From assembly GCA_030041545.1 (NCBI GenBank), contig JASHNQ010000076.1:1-64000 (forward strand): DNA of 64,000 nucleotides. The letters run 5' to 3'. Shown here piece by piece: positions 49,334-60,197 of the stretch. The notes under the pieces were generated by a model. It was not told the origin of the DNA. It was given only the letters and a program-made list of their open reading frames with translations, and did no database searches. Source of the stretch: a candidate division FCPU426 bacterium. Lineage in GTDB: Bacteria > Oederibacteriota > Muellerivitia > Muellerivitales > Muellerivitaceae. The position numbers and the translations under genes are program-made. Numbering within the stretch: position 1 is the first letter of the stretch; each line of letters begins with the position of its first letter.

Positions 49334-49577
49334 AAAGCCGGATTTTTCTTTGGGTCGGTTCTTCTTTTAAAAATCCAGGACATTCATGGCTATTTAAACG
49401 GTGGATAACCTGAGGCGGTGAGGAGAGGCTGAAATTCTTAACGGAAAACTTACAAAAAAGTAGGTTTCCGCGCAATTTTGTAATTTTGAAGTTTTTACGC
49501 CTGGACGCGCAACCCCGCCCGCTGTATCTGTCGGAAGGGGCCGGAACAGGTGAATGGAGGGGTTGTAAGACGCTTGC

Positions 49578-51155
<1,578 letters not shown>

Positions 51156-51530
51156 GGTGACCTCGGTTGAAGCCCCGCGGGCAGAACCCGTGGTACTTTT
51201 ATGGCCCGCCTACGCCAAGGCTTCGGCGGGCATCCTTCACAACTCGGCGAAATCCGCCGTAGCTTTCCCGCTTTCCCCACGGGTATCGCCCGTGATATCA
51301 GGGCGAAGGCGGATGGAATGGCTCCAACAATTTTGATAGGCTTTTCGTTTTTAGCAAAAAACTACAAATTCGTCAACCCCCTAAAAAATTGTCGATGTCT
51401 CCGAAATTATCCTTCAACACCCTTTTCCTTTTCCTGGCGTCCAAACGAGCAAAGAATTCCTGTTTTCATAGTCCAAATTTCCGTTTTTGGTTTATCGTGT
51501 CCTCGAAACCAAACCCCAAATGGAAGAAAC
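51156..51530. other. Divergent spacer between activator and efflux operon
   Basis: It holds the repeat at 51205-51230 and related half-sites (GGCGAAATCCGCC near 51245 and GGCGAAGGCGGA near 51302). Promoters for both divergent units must lie here, but no consensus was convincing. The plus frame is open through the spacer into the TolC gene without looking like protein. Confidence 0.4.
51205..51230. repeat. CCCGCCTACGCCAAGGCTTCGGCGGG palindrome core
   Basis: A nested palindrome: CCCGCC/GGCGGG outside and GCC/GGC inside, separated by TAC and TTC. It belongs to a short repeat type often seen between genes in environmental genomes and sometimes translated as a YAKASAG-like peptide. It lies 50 bases upstream of the activator gene. 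Confidence 0.55.
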
Positions 51531-52814
51531 ATGAAGTTTTGCAAATGCCTTTCCATCCTAACGCTATTTCTTTGGTTCAACGCGGGCCCTTTGCCGGCCC
51601 AAACCGCGCTGACCTGGGAGGATGCCGTTAAGGAAGCCGCCGCCCACAACCTGGACCTGTTGACCGCCGTACAAACCGAAAAGGCGGCAGAGGACACCAA
51701 AATCGCCAGTCTCGGCCAGTTCTTTCCCCAAATCAACTTCAACGCTTCCATCAGCCGTTCGGGCCCTGGGGGCCTGAACGACGCCTTGAATTCCCCGGAT
51801 TACGGCCAAGGCGCCAACTACTCCCTGAGCGCCAGCCAGGACATCTTTTCCGGTATCAAAGACATTGCCGCCGTGGACCAAGCCAATGCCCAACTGGACA
51901 ACGCGAAAGCGGAACTGACCCAGGCCAAATCCCAGTTGTCCTATAATTTAAAAACCGCTTTTTATACGCTTCTTTTTTCCCAACAACAAATCGACCTGCT
52001 CAAATCCATCCGGGACCGGGACAAGGCCAACGCGGACCTGGTCCAAATGAATTACGATGGGGGCACCGACAACAAGGGGTCCCTCATGCAAGCCCAAGCC
52101 GCCGTCACCGAGGACGGCTATTTGGTGGACCAAGCCGTGCTTTCCCTGCGCGTGGCCCAGCGCCAGTTGGATGAGGTCTTAGGCCGCAGCCCCATGGGGG
52201 ATGTCAGCGTCGCGGGAAACTTTGATGTCCCCATCCTCCCCGGCCAGGAGCCGGATTTCGTCGGTTTGACCAATCAAACCCCCGCCCACCTGGAAGCCTT
52301 GGCCCAGTTGCACATCGCCGAAAGCCAGTACGTGACCGACCGCGGCGCCTTTCTTCCCACCCTCTCCGCCAACGCTTCCCTCGGCCAGGGAGGCTGGAAT
52401 TTCGGGACGCTGAATCCGGTCGGTTGGTCGGCCGGATTGGAGCTGAGCCTTCCGATTTTCGACGGCGGCGCCAATATCTTCACCTTCAAGAGCGCTGAGG
52501 AGTCCAAGGTCGGCGCCAAGGACACCCTGGAAAGCACCGACCTGAAAACCGATTACGGCTTGGAAAACGCCTATGCTAGTTATAAAGAGGCGGTGGACCA
52601 GATCCAGGTCCAACAGTTCCAGGTGGAGGCGACGCAGGTGCAGGAGCAAGTGGCGAAGGTGGAGTATTTGAACGGGTTGATCATCTTCGTGGATTGGAAC
52701 GTGGTGGAGACCAACTTGAGCACCCAGCAAAAAAACCTTCTTTCGGTCGAACTCAGCGCCAAAACAGCCGAGGCCAGCTGGGAGTTGGCCGAGGGAAAAG
52801 GAGACATTCCATGA
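51531..52814 (+). CDS. TolC-family outer membrane efflux protein
   Basis: A 427-residue outer-membrane channel component. Signal peptide MKFCKCLSILTLFLWFNAGPLPAQ; two OEP repeats follow, with long Ala/Gln-rich helices (about 30-215 and 235-425) and repeated IxxxG beta-hairpin segments (INFNASISRSGPGG, LSANASLGQGGWNFG). The ATG at 51531 was chosen because the signal peptide begins there; the frame is open far upstream. Its stop overlaps the next start (ATGA), so it is coupled to the adaptor gene. Confidence 0.85.
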   Translation: MKFCKCLSILTLFLWFNAGPLPAQTALTWEDAVKEAAAHNLDLLTAVQTEKAAEDTKIASLGQFFPQINFNASISRSGPGGLNDALNSPDYGQGANYSLSASQDIFSGIKDIAAVDQANAQLDNAKAELTQAKSQLSYNLKTAFYTLLFSQQQIDLLKSIRDRDKANADLVQMNYDGGTDNKGSLMQAQAAVTEDGYLVDQAVLSLRVAQRQLDEVLGRSPMGDVSVAGNFDVPILPGQEPDFVGLTNQTPAHLEALAQLHIAESQYVTDRGAFLPTLSANASLGQGGWNFGTLNPVGWSAGLELSLPIFDGGANIFTFKSAEESKVGAKDTLESTDLKTDYGLENAYASYKEAVDQIQVQQFQVEATQVQEQVAKVEYLNGLIIFVDWNVVETNLSTQQKNLLSVELSAKTAEASWELAEGKGDIP

Positions 52815-53890
52815 AACGGCGGTCCGTCGTTCGCAGTTCGCAGTCCGTGGCTAAGGCGGATTTTCGGCCGCGGCCGAAAATCTTCCGGAACTTCGAATTA
52901 AAAACTTCGCGCTTCAAGCTGGCCTTGGTAATGGCCGCCGCTTGGTCGGCCCTGGGCGGCTGTTCCCATGGACACGGCGGCGCCGCCGGCTACCGGCCGA
53001 TGAAGGTGAGCCGCAGCGACATCCAAGTGACCGTGCTCGCCACCGGCAATGTCCAGCCCAACAACGAATTGGCGGTCTACCCGGCCATTGCCTGCCGGAT
53101 CGAGAGGATCCGCATCAAGGAAGGGGATACGGTGCGCAAGGGAGAGACCTTGATGGACCTCAGTTCCACGGAAAGGGCCACGGTCTTGGACGAGGCCGCC
53201 GCCGAAGGCGCCTCCCAATTGGCCTATTGGCAGCAAATCTACGAGGAAACGCCCCTGATTTCCCCCGAGAACGGCCAGGTCATTTACCTTCCCACGGTCC
53301 CCGGCCAAGTCTGCTCCACGGGAACGACCATGATGGTCATGTCCGACCACCTGATGGTGAACACCCAAGTCGACGAAACCGACCTGGCACAAATCAAAAT
53401 TGGGGAGGCGGCCACCATCACCTTGGACGCTTATCCGGACAAGCCTTTCCCCGGCGTCGTCCACCGCATTTCCTATTTTTCCACGCTCGTCAACAACGTC
53501 ACGACTTACGAAGTGGACGTTTGGCCAGAGCCGGTTCCCACCTTCATGCGCACCGGCATGACATCCAACGTGGTTTGCAACGTTTCCACCAAGGAGGACG
53601 TGCTGACGGTCCCCTCGTCGGCCCTGCAGCAGCAAGACAACCAGACCGGCGTCTTCGTTCCGGGTGACAACGGCAAGCCCAAGTTCCAGCCCATCCAGAC
53701 GGGCGTCACGGATGGCAGGAGGGTGGAGGTGGTTTCCGGGCTCAACGAAGGCGACACGATCCTGATCAAGTCCTTCTCCGCGGGGCAATTCGCCCATACC
53801 CAGTCCTCCACCAACCCCTTAATGCCGGGCGCCCCCGGCGGCGGCAATCGTGGGGGTGGGGGCGGCGGGGGTGGCGGTTATGGACACTAA
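52811..53890 (+). CDS. HlyD/MacA-type periplasmic adaptor lipoprotein
   Basis: A 359-residue membrane-fusion protein linking the MacB-like pump to the TolC-like channel. A lipobox-like ALGGC occurs near residue 50, after a hydrophobic stretch. The biotin-lipoyl-like part is ACRIERIRIKEGDTVRKGETLMDL and later ENGQVIYLPTVPGQVCSTG; the barrel domain has QVDETDLAQIKIGEAATITL. The alpha-hairpin is unusually short. Odd: the first 35 residues before the signal are encoded by a repeat-like GTTCGCAGTTCGCAGT region, and the C-terminus is a Gly tract. The start ATG 52811 overlaps the TolC stop; a downstream start is possible. Confidence 0.82.
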   Translation: MKRRSVVRSSQSVAKADFRPRPKIFRNFELKTSRFKLALVMAAAWSALGGCSHGHGGAAGYRPMKVSRSDIQVTVLATGNVQPNNELAVYPAIACRIERIRIKEGDTVRKGETLMDLSSTERATVLDEAAAEGASQLAYWQQIYEETPLISPENGQVIYLPTVPGQVCSTGTTMMVMSDHLMVNTQVDETDLAQIKIGEAATITLDAYPDKPFPGVVHRISYFSTLVNNVTTYEVDVWPEPVPTFMRTGMTSNVVCNVSTKEDVLTVPSSALQQQDNQTGVFVPGDNGKPKFQPIQTGVTDGRRVEVVSGLNEGDTILIKSFSAGQFAHTQSSTNPLMPGAPGGGNRGGGGGGGGGYGH

Positions 53891-53980
53891 TCGCTTCGGC
53901 AACCGTCTAAATAACGTTTAGCTGTTAGCCGACCACGCCCGCTACCAGCCACCCGCCAATAGCTGATTTTCGAGGTTGGA

Positions 53981-55963
53981 ATGAACGTCATCGAAATCAA
54001 GGACATCCATAAGGTCTACAAGATGGGCGACACGGAGGTGCGCGCCTTGAACGGCGTTTCCCTCAAGATCGAGGCCGGCGAGTTTTTGGCCATCATGGGC
54101 GCCTCGGGATCAGGCAAATCCACCATGCTGCAGATCCTGGGGCTCTTGGATTCCCCCACTTCGGGTTCCTATAAACTCCTAAGCAAGGAAGTCTCGACCC
54201 TGCAAGAAGATGAACTGGCGGCGGTCCGGGGCGAAACCCTGGGGTTCATATTCCAGATGTTTAACCTCTTGCCCCGCACTTCGTCCCTGGAGCAGGTCGC
54301 CCTTCCCCTCCTTTATGCCGATCCTTCCGCCTCACATAACAAGCCTGAGGAACTGCTCAATATGGTGGGCTTGGGCGAACGGATGCACCACAAACCCAAC
54401 GAACTTTCCGGCGGCCAACAGCAGCGGGTGGCCATCGCCCGTGCCCTCACCAACCAGCCCAAAATCATCCTGGCCGACGAGCCCACGGGCAACCTGGATT
54501 CCAAGAGTTCCGAGGATATCATCGCTTTCCTCGGCAAGATGAACGCCAGCGGCATCACGGTGATCCTGGTCACCCACGAGCCGGACATCGCGGCCCACGC
54601 CCGGCGCATCATCACCATGAAAGACGGGAAGGTCATGAGCGACAAGGAAAACCGCCGGTCAGCCGCCCCCCCTCCCAAGCCCGGCAAGACCCACGAAGTC
54701 CTCAAGAACGCTGTTTCCTCAACCCACTCCACCATCAGCCTGCGCCACGTGAAAGCCTACTTCCGCCAAGCCATGCGGGCGCTGATGGCCAACAAGGTGC
54801 GCTCCGTGCTTTCCATTTTGGGGGTCATGATCGGCGTGGGCGCGGTCATCGGCAGCCAGGCCATCGGCACGGGCGCCCAAAAACAAACCGAGGCCCAACT
54901 GGCCTCCCTGGGCACCAACCTGGTGACCCTGCGGCCCGGCTCCGTGGCGGTCGGCGGGGTGCAACAGGGAATCGGCACGACCAGCCGCATCATGCTCTCG
55001 GACGCAATGGCGGTCACTTCCGTTCCCATGATCAAGCGCATCGCGCCCGAAATCCAGGGCCATGTCCAGGCCACCTACAGCGACAAGAACTGGTACACCC
55101 AAGTGATCGGAACCACCCCCAACTACGCCGATATGAAGGCGGACCAGCCCATTTACGGGCGCTTTTTCAACGGCGACGACGTCAAGAAACGCAACCGGGT
55201 CTGTCTTTTGGGGATGACCGTCATCAAGAATCTCTTCGGGGACAACGCCAATCCGGTGGGCGATTGGATCAAGATCAACCGGATCAACTTCCAAGTCATC
55301 GGCGTCCTGCCCGTGAAGGGCTACAACGGCTATTTCGACCAGGACGACCTCATCCTGCTCCCGGTCACCACCGGGATGTACCGCCTGTTCGGCAAACTTT
55401 ACGTCAACCAGGTCGATATCGAAGCCGACAACGCCGAGGACACCGACCCGGTGGCCACTTCGGTCTTCAATTTCATGATGCACCAGATGCGCATCCCCAA
55501 CACCCCGGACAACGCCAACGCCTTCAACGTGCGAAACATGGCGGATATCCAGGCCGTCCGCAACCAGGCGGCCCAAACTTTCACGACCCTCTTGACCGCC
55601 ATCGGCGCCATTTCCCTCCTGGTGGGGGGAATCGGCATCATGAACATCATGCTGGTGTCGGTGACCGAGCGCACCCGCGAGATCGGGTTGAGGAAGGCCA
55701 TCGGCGCCCGGGGAGTGGACGTCCTTTCCCAATTCCTTATTGAAGCGGTGGTGATCAGCCTCATCGGGGGCCTTTTGGGGATAGGGCTGGGTTGGTTTTT
55801 CTCGGAAATCATCCAAGTATGGAAGGCCATGCCCACCCTTATCACGCCCATCGCGGTCATCGTCTCGACCATCTTCTCCGCCCTGGTGGGCCTCATCTTC
55901 GGCATGTGGCCGGCCTACAAGGCCTCGCGACTAAGTCCGATTCTGGCCTTGCGATATGAATAA
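53981..55963 (+). CDS. macB: MacB-type ABC exporter (ATPase-permease fusion)
   Basis: A 660-residue inner-membrane protein. ATPase domain 1-230: Walker A GASGSGKST (about 39-47), Q-loop FQMFNLLP, signature LSGGQQQR, Walker B ILADEPTGN and H-loop THE. A linker, then the FtsX-like permease: first membrane segment near 265-290, a large periplasmic domain about 300-535, three membrane segments to the C-terminus (LLVGGIGIMNIMLVSVTERT, EIGLRKAIGA). This is the MacB layout. Family substrates include macrolides, peptides and glycolipids; export of a glycan-linked product is possible here but unsupported. Confidence 0.92.
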   Translation: MNVIEIKDIHKVYKMGDTEVRALNGVSLKIEAGEFLAIMGASGSGKSTMLQILGLLDSPTSGSYKLLSKEVSTLQEDELAAVRGETLGFIFQMFNLLPRTSSLEQVALPLLYADPSASHNKPEELLNMVGLGERMHHKPNELSGGQQQRVAIARALTNQPKIILADEPTGNLDSKSSEDIIAFLGKMNASGITVILVTHEPDIAAHARRIITMKDGKVMSDKENRRSAAPPPKPGKTHEVLKNAVSSTHSTISLRHVKAYFRQAMRALMANKVRSVLSILGVMIGVGAVIGSQAIGTGAQKQTEAQLASLGTNLVTLRPGSVAVGGVQQGIGTTSRIMLSDAMAVTSVPMIKRIAPEIQGHVQATYSDKNWYTQVIGTTPNYADMKADQPIYGRFFNGDDVKKRNRVCLLGMTVIKNLFGDNANPVGDWIKINRINFQVIGVLPVKGYNGYFDQDDLILLPVTTGMYRLFGKLYVNQVDIEADNAEDTDPVATSVFNFMMHQMRIPNTPDNANAFNVRNMADIQAVRNQAAQTFTTLLTAIGAISLLVGGIGIMNIMLVSVTERTREIGLRKAIGARGVDVLSQFLIEAVVISLIGGLLGIGLGWFFSEIIQVWKAMPTLITPIAVIVSTIFSALVGLIFGMWPAYKASRLSPILALRYE

Positions 55964-56037
55964 TGGTATGTTTTTGTTGGACCCTGCCAAACAAAAACTT
56001 CATTCACTTCGAACTGCGGACTCCGAACTTACGCCGA

Positions 56038-57093
56038 CTAGTCGATTTTCCCGCCCTTGGCCTTGGGCTTGGCCGAAAGGGAACTTACCCAGGCCGAGGC
56101 CATTTCCTCCATGGAAACGGTCTTGGCCCAGCGGAAGCCCGTTTCCATTTCCTGGGAGGAAAATCGGGCCTCCAAGTCCACGGAAAGGGCCACCATGCGG
56201 TCTTTGGTCTGCTGGCGGCAGGTGGGGTGGGACAGGGCCACCATGAGCAGGCCCACGGCCTTACGCTCGTCGCCCTGCGCCTTCAGGAGGCGGGCCACGC
56301 CGGTCAGCGCGTCCGCCAGGAGGGGTTTGCACTGGGTGAGCGCCACTTTTTGGATGGCTTTTTGGAAGCGCCGCTCCGCCTCCGGATAGTCCTTTTGGTC
56401 GCAGGCCACCTCGCCTAAATGGATGACGGTGGCCACTTGCCCTAATTCATCCTTCAATCGCCCGAAAAAGCCAAGGGCTTCCAGGAACCGTTCCGTGGCT
56501 TGGGGCAAATCCCCCCGGAAAAAGGCCAGGGTCCCCAAGTGGAATTGGTTCCAAGCCCGGTTTTCCAGGTTCTCCCCCTTCTCCTCGACCATGGAAAAAG
56601 CCGTGCGGTAGAAAAGCTCGGCCTGCCGGTCCTCCCTTAAGGCCAGTTGAAGGTTGCCCATCAAGTCATGCACCCAGGCTTGGCGGGCCAAGTTGCCCGA
56701 CTCCCTGAAAAGAAAAAGCGCTTCATCGAGGAACCTCGCCGCCTCGGTGTAATCCCCCGTGGCCCAAGCCACGTTCCCCAGGCAACCCTTCAGGAAGGCC
56801 AAATTCTCCCTCGCCCCCGAATGAAGGAATATCTTCAGGCCCGCCTCATAAGCCGCCCGCGCTTGGGGGTATTCCCCCATCCATTCAAAAGTCCTTCCCA
56901 GTTTCATCAGGCATTGCCCCTCGCCGGAGGAGTCCCCGGACTTGCGGAAGGCCGCCAAGGCTTTTTCCAGGGATTCCTTGGCGGTCCCCAACCGCGCCGC
57001 GGATAAGGCGTTTTCGCCCTTTTGAAGGTCGGTACCGGGGCTCCCCCTGTTGGGCTTTTTGTTTTTGGGATTCCTGGGATGAGATTGGGTCAA
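56038..57093 (-). CDS. TPR-repeat protein
   Basis: A 351-residue soluble protein made almost wholly of tetratricopeptide repeats from about residue 20 to 300 (for example GQCLMKLGRTFEWMGEYPQA and GNVAWATGDYTEAARFLDEA), six or seven units of the longer Kinesin-light-chain/TPR_12 sort. No signal peptide or membrane segment. A basic, unstructured N-terminus precedes the repeats and a Lys-rich tail ends it. Such proteins are scaffolds; the partner is unknown. It is convergent with the efflux operon and divergent from clpS. Confidence 0.75.
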   Translation of the reverse strand: MTQSHPRNPKNKKPNRGSPGTDLQKGENALSAARLGTAKESLEKALAAFRKSGDSSGEGQCLMKLGRTFEWMGEYPQARAAYEAGLKIFLHSGARENLAFLKGCLGNVAWATGDYTEAARFLDEALFLFRESGNLARQAWVHDLMGNLQLALREDRQAELFYRTAFSMVEEKGENLENRAWNQFHLGTLAFFRGDLPQATERFLEALGFFGRLKDELGQVATVIHLGEVACDQKDYPEAERRFQKAIQKVALTQCKPLLADALTGVARLLKAQGDERKAVGLLMVALSHPTCRQQTKDRMVALSVDLEARFSSQEMETGFRWAKTVSMEEMASAWVSSLSAKPKAKGGKID

Positions 57094-57309
57094 GGATTAC
57101 CTCCCTTTGCGAAAAAGGTTCGGCCTTAGGGTTGGACCTTCGTTGAAAAAACTCAATGGTGGGTTGGGTCGCAGTTGGCTGGGCTAAAGGCGGTCAGGCC
57201 GCCCGGCCAGGATGGGTCGGACTCCATTATTTTACACCTTCCCAAGCGGTTAGGCGTTTTAACTTTTCCGGGAAAAGTGGTTTAACTTAAACCCTTTTTC
57301 TAGCCTAAA

Positions 57310-57597
57310 ATGGGTCAACGGATGAAACCCGAAACCCTCGAAACCACGGAACCAAAAACCGAACTGGGGAACCCCTGGCAGGTCGTCTTGTTTAACGATG
57401 AGGTTCACACCTTTGACGAAGTGATACTTCAGCTTCAAAAGGCAGCCGGTTATTCCATCGAAAAGGCCACCGAACTCACCTTCCGAGTCCATAACAACGG
57501 AAAGGCCGTCGTTTATATCGGGACTAAAGAAGATTGCGAAAAGGTAGCCGGGGTTTTAGGGCAAATACGCCTGACCACCCAGGTTGAAAAGACTTGA
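57310..57597 (+). CDS. clpS: ATP-dependent Clp protease adaptor ClpS
   Basis: A 95-residue adaptor that hands N-degron substrates to ClpAP. The N-terminal 20 residues are a flexible extension. The conserved core is NPWQVVLFNDEVHTFDEVIL (21-40; the ND pair and the hydrophobic pocket bind the N-end residue), then TFRVHNNGKAVVYIG and EKVAGVLGQIRLTTQVE. ATG 57310 is listed; ATG 57322 is also possible. No clpA follows, which is unusual though not rare. Confidence 0.92.
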   Translation: MGQRMKPETLETTEPKTELGNPWQVVLFNDEVHTFDEVILQLQKAAGYSIEKATELTFRVHNNGKAVVYIGTKEDCEKVAGVLGQIRLTTQVEKT

Positions 57598-57665
57598 TTT
57601 ATTTTGTTTGCCGGTTTGCTTTGTGATATTTTTAGGAAAGGTCGTATTTGGAGAGGGGTTCAACC

Positions 57666-58037
57666 ATGCCCGAAGCCAATATTTCCTTCAATAAAAGAGC
57701 CTATCCTAGGGTTCCCGCGCACATTCCCGTCTCCTTCCTGGTGATGAAAGAGCACAAGGAACTCAAGAACATAAGGGAATTGATTGAAAAAACGAAAACG
57801 GTCGAAAGCGTGGACGCCAGCCTGGGGGGCATGAAATTGGGTGGCGAACCGGCATTGGTCCAAGGGGACATTCTCACCTTGAAATTTTCGATCCCCACTA
57901 AAACCGCCCCTATTTCCGCCTTCGCGGAAGTGGCTTGGGTCGGCCCGGAGGGTGCCGGCATCCGTTTCTTGGCCCTCAAGGACGAGGACCGGCAATCACT
58001 GGAGTTATATCTCCAAAGCTTTCCACCCAAAACCTAG
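57666..58037 (+). CDS. PilZ-domain protein
   Basis: A 123-residue single-domain PilZ protein, a likely c-di-GMP receptor. The binding motifs are present: KRAYPRVPAHIPV (Arg-rich loop, RxxxR approximated by KRAYPR) and DASLGGM (DxSxxG, about 45-51), then AEVAWVGPEGAGIRFLAL. ATG 57666 is preceded by GGAGAGG at long spacing. It precedes a cyclase gene, which may suggest a shared second-messenger theme, but a 300-base spacer separates them. Confidence 0.85.
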   Translation: MPEANISFNKRAYPRVPAHIPVSFLVMKEHKELKNIRELIEKTKTVESVDASLGGMKLGGEPALVQGDILTLKFSIPTKTAPISAFAEVAWVGPEGAGIRFLALKDEDRQSLELYLQSFPPKT

Positions 58038-58339
58038 CCGGTCGCTGAAAAAATCCGGTTTGACCGCCGGGCAGGGGCGGGTCCGGGACCCGCCCCCCCA
58101 AAACCGGTCTTGGGTGGAAACTCTCTATCATTTTTATTCGAACGAAGAATCGGCCCGCCTGTAGCCCCTTAGCCCGTAAAATCTTCCATAAATTTGGGGA
58201 AGATTTTACGGGCTAAGGGACCGGGCGCCATTGGCGTGGTTTCACCCATAAACCATTGAGGATGCTTTCCTTGGTGGTTCCGGCTCGTCCGGGTTAGGAT
58301 AGGAGCCGATGGGATCAAGCCGTCCGGAGTCCTTTCCGA
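58038..58339. other. Spacer between PilZ and cyclase genes
   Basis: It contains a perfect 22-bp palindrome (58166-58219) and, near 58045, a GCTGAAAAAATCCGG trace of the TTGAAAAA repeat family. No gene is seen. Confidence 0.5.
58166..58219. repeat. Perfect 22-bp inverted repeat
   Basis: The arm at 58166-58187 (CCCTTAGCCCGTAAAATCTT + CC) is repeated exactly, inverted, at 58198-58219, with a 10-base A/T-rich loop. There is no T-run on either side, so it is not a simple intrinsic terminator. It could be a transcript-end structure, a protein site or a dispersed palindrome. Confidence 0.7.
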
Positions 58340-60085
58340 ATGAAAAATGCCAGGTTGCTGCCTATTTGGGTTTTGACAACAACCTTCGTTCCTTTGGGCC
58401 TGTTTTGGGCGCTTTCTTCCACCCTCTTGAGAAAAAACATCAAAAGCACCGTGGTCAACGACCCCCCTTCGGCCTTGGCCCAAAGCCTGAACGGCTTGGA
58501 AGGAGCCTACAATCAGGCCCTTAACCGGAACCTCCTGGCCGCCCTTCGGGTGGCCGGGCAGGAGTCGCTGGCGAAAGCCCTCGCGGCTCCCACTCCCATG
58601 AACACCGTGGTAAAAAACCTGGGTCAATTGGAGTCCCAATCCTCCCAACTGCCCCTCCTTTTGTTGGCCGACAGGAAAGGAAACGCGCTTTACGCCACAC
58701 TCAGCCTTCCCAAACCAACCCCTTCCCCCTCCCCGGTCGTTTCCTCCAAGAGGAAAAAAGCCAATTCCGCTAAAAAATCGCCTTCCTACCCCAATGTGCG
58801 GGACTGGCCGGGCATGGATCGCGCCTTGGACGACTTGAATGCCAGCGGAGTCCTTGATGTCCAAGGGGTCCCCTACTTGGCGTCCTTTGTCCCGGTCCGA
58901 AGCCATGGCCATACCCTCGGCGTCGCCGCGGCGGGGACAAGGATGGACAAGGCTTTCCTCGATAATTTAAAAACGGAGGCGGTGAACGACGTGGCCTTTT
59001 ATTCTCAGGCCCAAACCCTCTGCACCAAAGCCGGCCCCCTCCCTCCCCTGGACCCCAAAACACTCTCACCCAGGGACCACCCTGCGCTCCAATGGCAAGG
59101 GGCCGCCTATTTGGCGGGCGCCGTCCCCTTTTTCGGGTTGGACTCCAAAATCGCGGGTTACGGGGTGGTCTTCCAACCCGTCAAACAAACCCTGACGGTG
59201 GGGGGCTCCCTGTGGAAAGACCTTTGGGAGGCCGGTTTTCTCGTTTCATTCCTGGCCCTCTTGGGCGCCCTGGTTTTCTTATGGCGATGGATGATTCCCT
59301 TTCACCAACTGCGGGGGGCCGTGGAGCGGATGGCCCAGGGAGATTGGAACGCCTTCCTGCCGGTGAGGCGTCCGGATGAATGGGGGCTCATGGCCCGGGG
59401 ACTTCAAGAAATGGCCGAGAGCCTGCGGGAAAAAGAAAGGGTTTCCCTTGTCTTGGGAAAGGTCGTGGATCCCCAGGCGGCCAAAAAAATCCTGGGCGAT
59501 AAGGACTATTTCGCCTTGAAAGGCGAACGGCGGGAATGCACCCTGCTTCAAGCGGACTTGAAGGGTTTCAACACCTTGAGCGAGAACATGGCGCCTGAAG
59601 CCCTGGTGGAAGCCTTGAACCGTTATTTCAGCCTCATCAACGAAATCGTCTTCAAGTATGAGGGCATGTTGGATAAGTTCATGGGGGATGCCGCCCTGGC
59701 CGTTTGGGGCGCCCCTTTCACCCACCCGGACAAGGAATGGAGGGCCGTGAGGGCGGCCCTGGAAATCCAGGAGGCCCTCAAAGAATTCAACATTTCCAGG
59801 ATCAAAACCGGCCATCCACCGTTTACCGTGGGTATCGGCATCCATACGGGAACCGTGGTTTCGGGCAACTTGGGTTCGGATAGGCGCCCGGATTACAGCG
59901 TCATCGGCGAGCCCCTGCATGTGGCGGGGCGGCTTTGTTCCATGGCCGCGCCGGGACAAACCGTGGTTTCGGATGAAACCCATGAAAAAATCAGCGCCTG
60001 GGTGAAGGCGAAACCGCTGAATCCGATCGCCGTGAAGGGTTCGCTGGAATCCCTTAAGACCTATGAGGTGATACAGTTTCTTTAA
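58340..60085 (+). CDS. Membrane class III nucleotidyl cyclase with altered catalytic residue
   Basis: A 581-residue protein: membrane segment 8-28, a large periplasmic sensor region (30-295), membrane segment 297-318, HAMP-like linker (319-372), cyclase domain (about 395-575). Metal-binding Asp residues are present (D406 in LLQADLKGF; D450 in KFMGDAALAV), as are the purine-specifying Lys446 and Arg531. The catalytic Asn of the usual VNxAARL motif is His527 (LHVAGRL), so activity may be reduced or changed. Ligand sensing in the periplasm would control cAMP or another signal. Confidence 0.85.
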   Translation: MKNARLLPIWVLTTTFVPLGLFWALSSTLLRKNIKSTVVNDPPSALAQSLNGLEGAYNQALNRNLLAALRVAGQESLAKALAAPTPMNTVVKNLGQLESQSSQLPLLLLADRKGNALYATLSLPKPTPSPSPVVSSKRKKANSAKKSPSYPNVRDWPGMDRALDDLNASGVLDVQGVPYLASFVPVRSHGHTLGVAAAGTRMDKAFLDNLKTEAVNDVAFYSQAQTLCTKAGPLPPLDPKTLSPRDHPALQWQGAAYLAGAVPFFGLDSKIAGYGVVFQPVKQTLTVGGSLWKDLWEAGFLVSFLALLGALVFLWRWMIPFHQLRGAVERMAQGDWNAFLPVRRPDEWGLMARGLQEMAESLREKERVSLVLGKVVDPQAAKKILGDKDYFALKGERRECTLLQADLKGFNTLSENMAPEALVEALNRYFSLINEIVFKYEGMLDKFMGDAALAVWGAPFTHPDKEWRAVRAALEIQEALKEFNISRIKTGHPPFTVGIGIHTGTVVSGNLGSDRRPDYSVIGEPLHVAGRLCSMAAPGQTVVSDETHEKISAWVKAKPLNPIAVKGSLESLKTYEVIQFL

Positions 60086-60086
60086 T

Positions 60087-60155
60087 CAAGAGTTAGACAT
60101 ACGCGCGAAGTATGGAATCCCTTTAAAAACGAATCCTGGCGCACTCTAACTCTTG
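60087..60155. terminator. Possible terminator-like inverted repeat after the cyclase
   Basis: CAAGAGTTAGA (60087-60097) pairs exactly with TCTAACTCTTG (60145-60155). The interior has a second small hairpin (CATAC/GTATG). TTTAATATT follows the right arm, a weak T-rich tail. It could terminate the cyclase transcript in the plus direction. Confidence 0.35.
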
Positions 60156-60197
60156 TTTAATATTCATTAAAGAAGAAAATGAACTCTCAGGGACTCA

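Noticed and set aside
49334-49577. NifA upstream activator site (TGT-N10-ACA) behind the glnA promoter
   Set aside because: No copy with both half-sites was found, so regulation by the neighbouring activator is inferred from context only.
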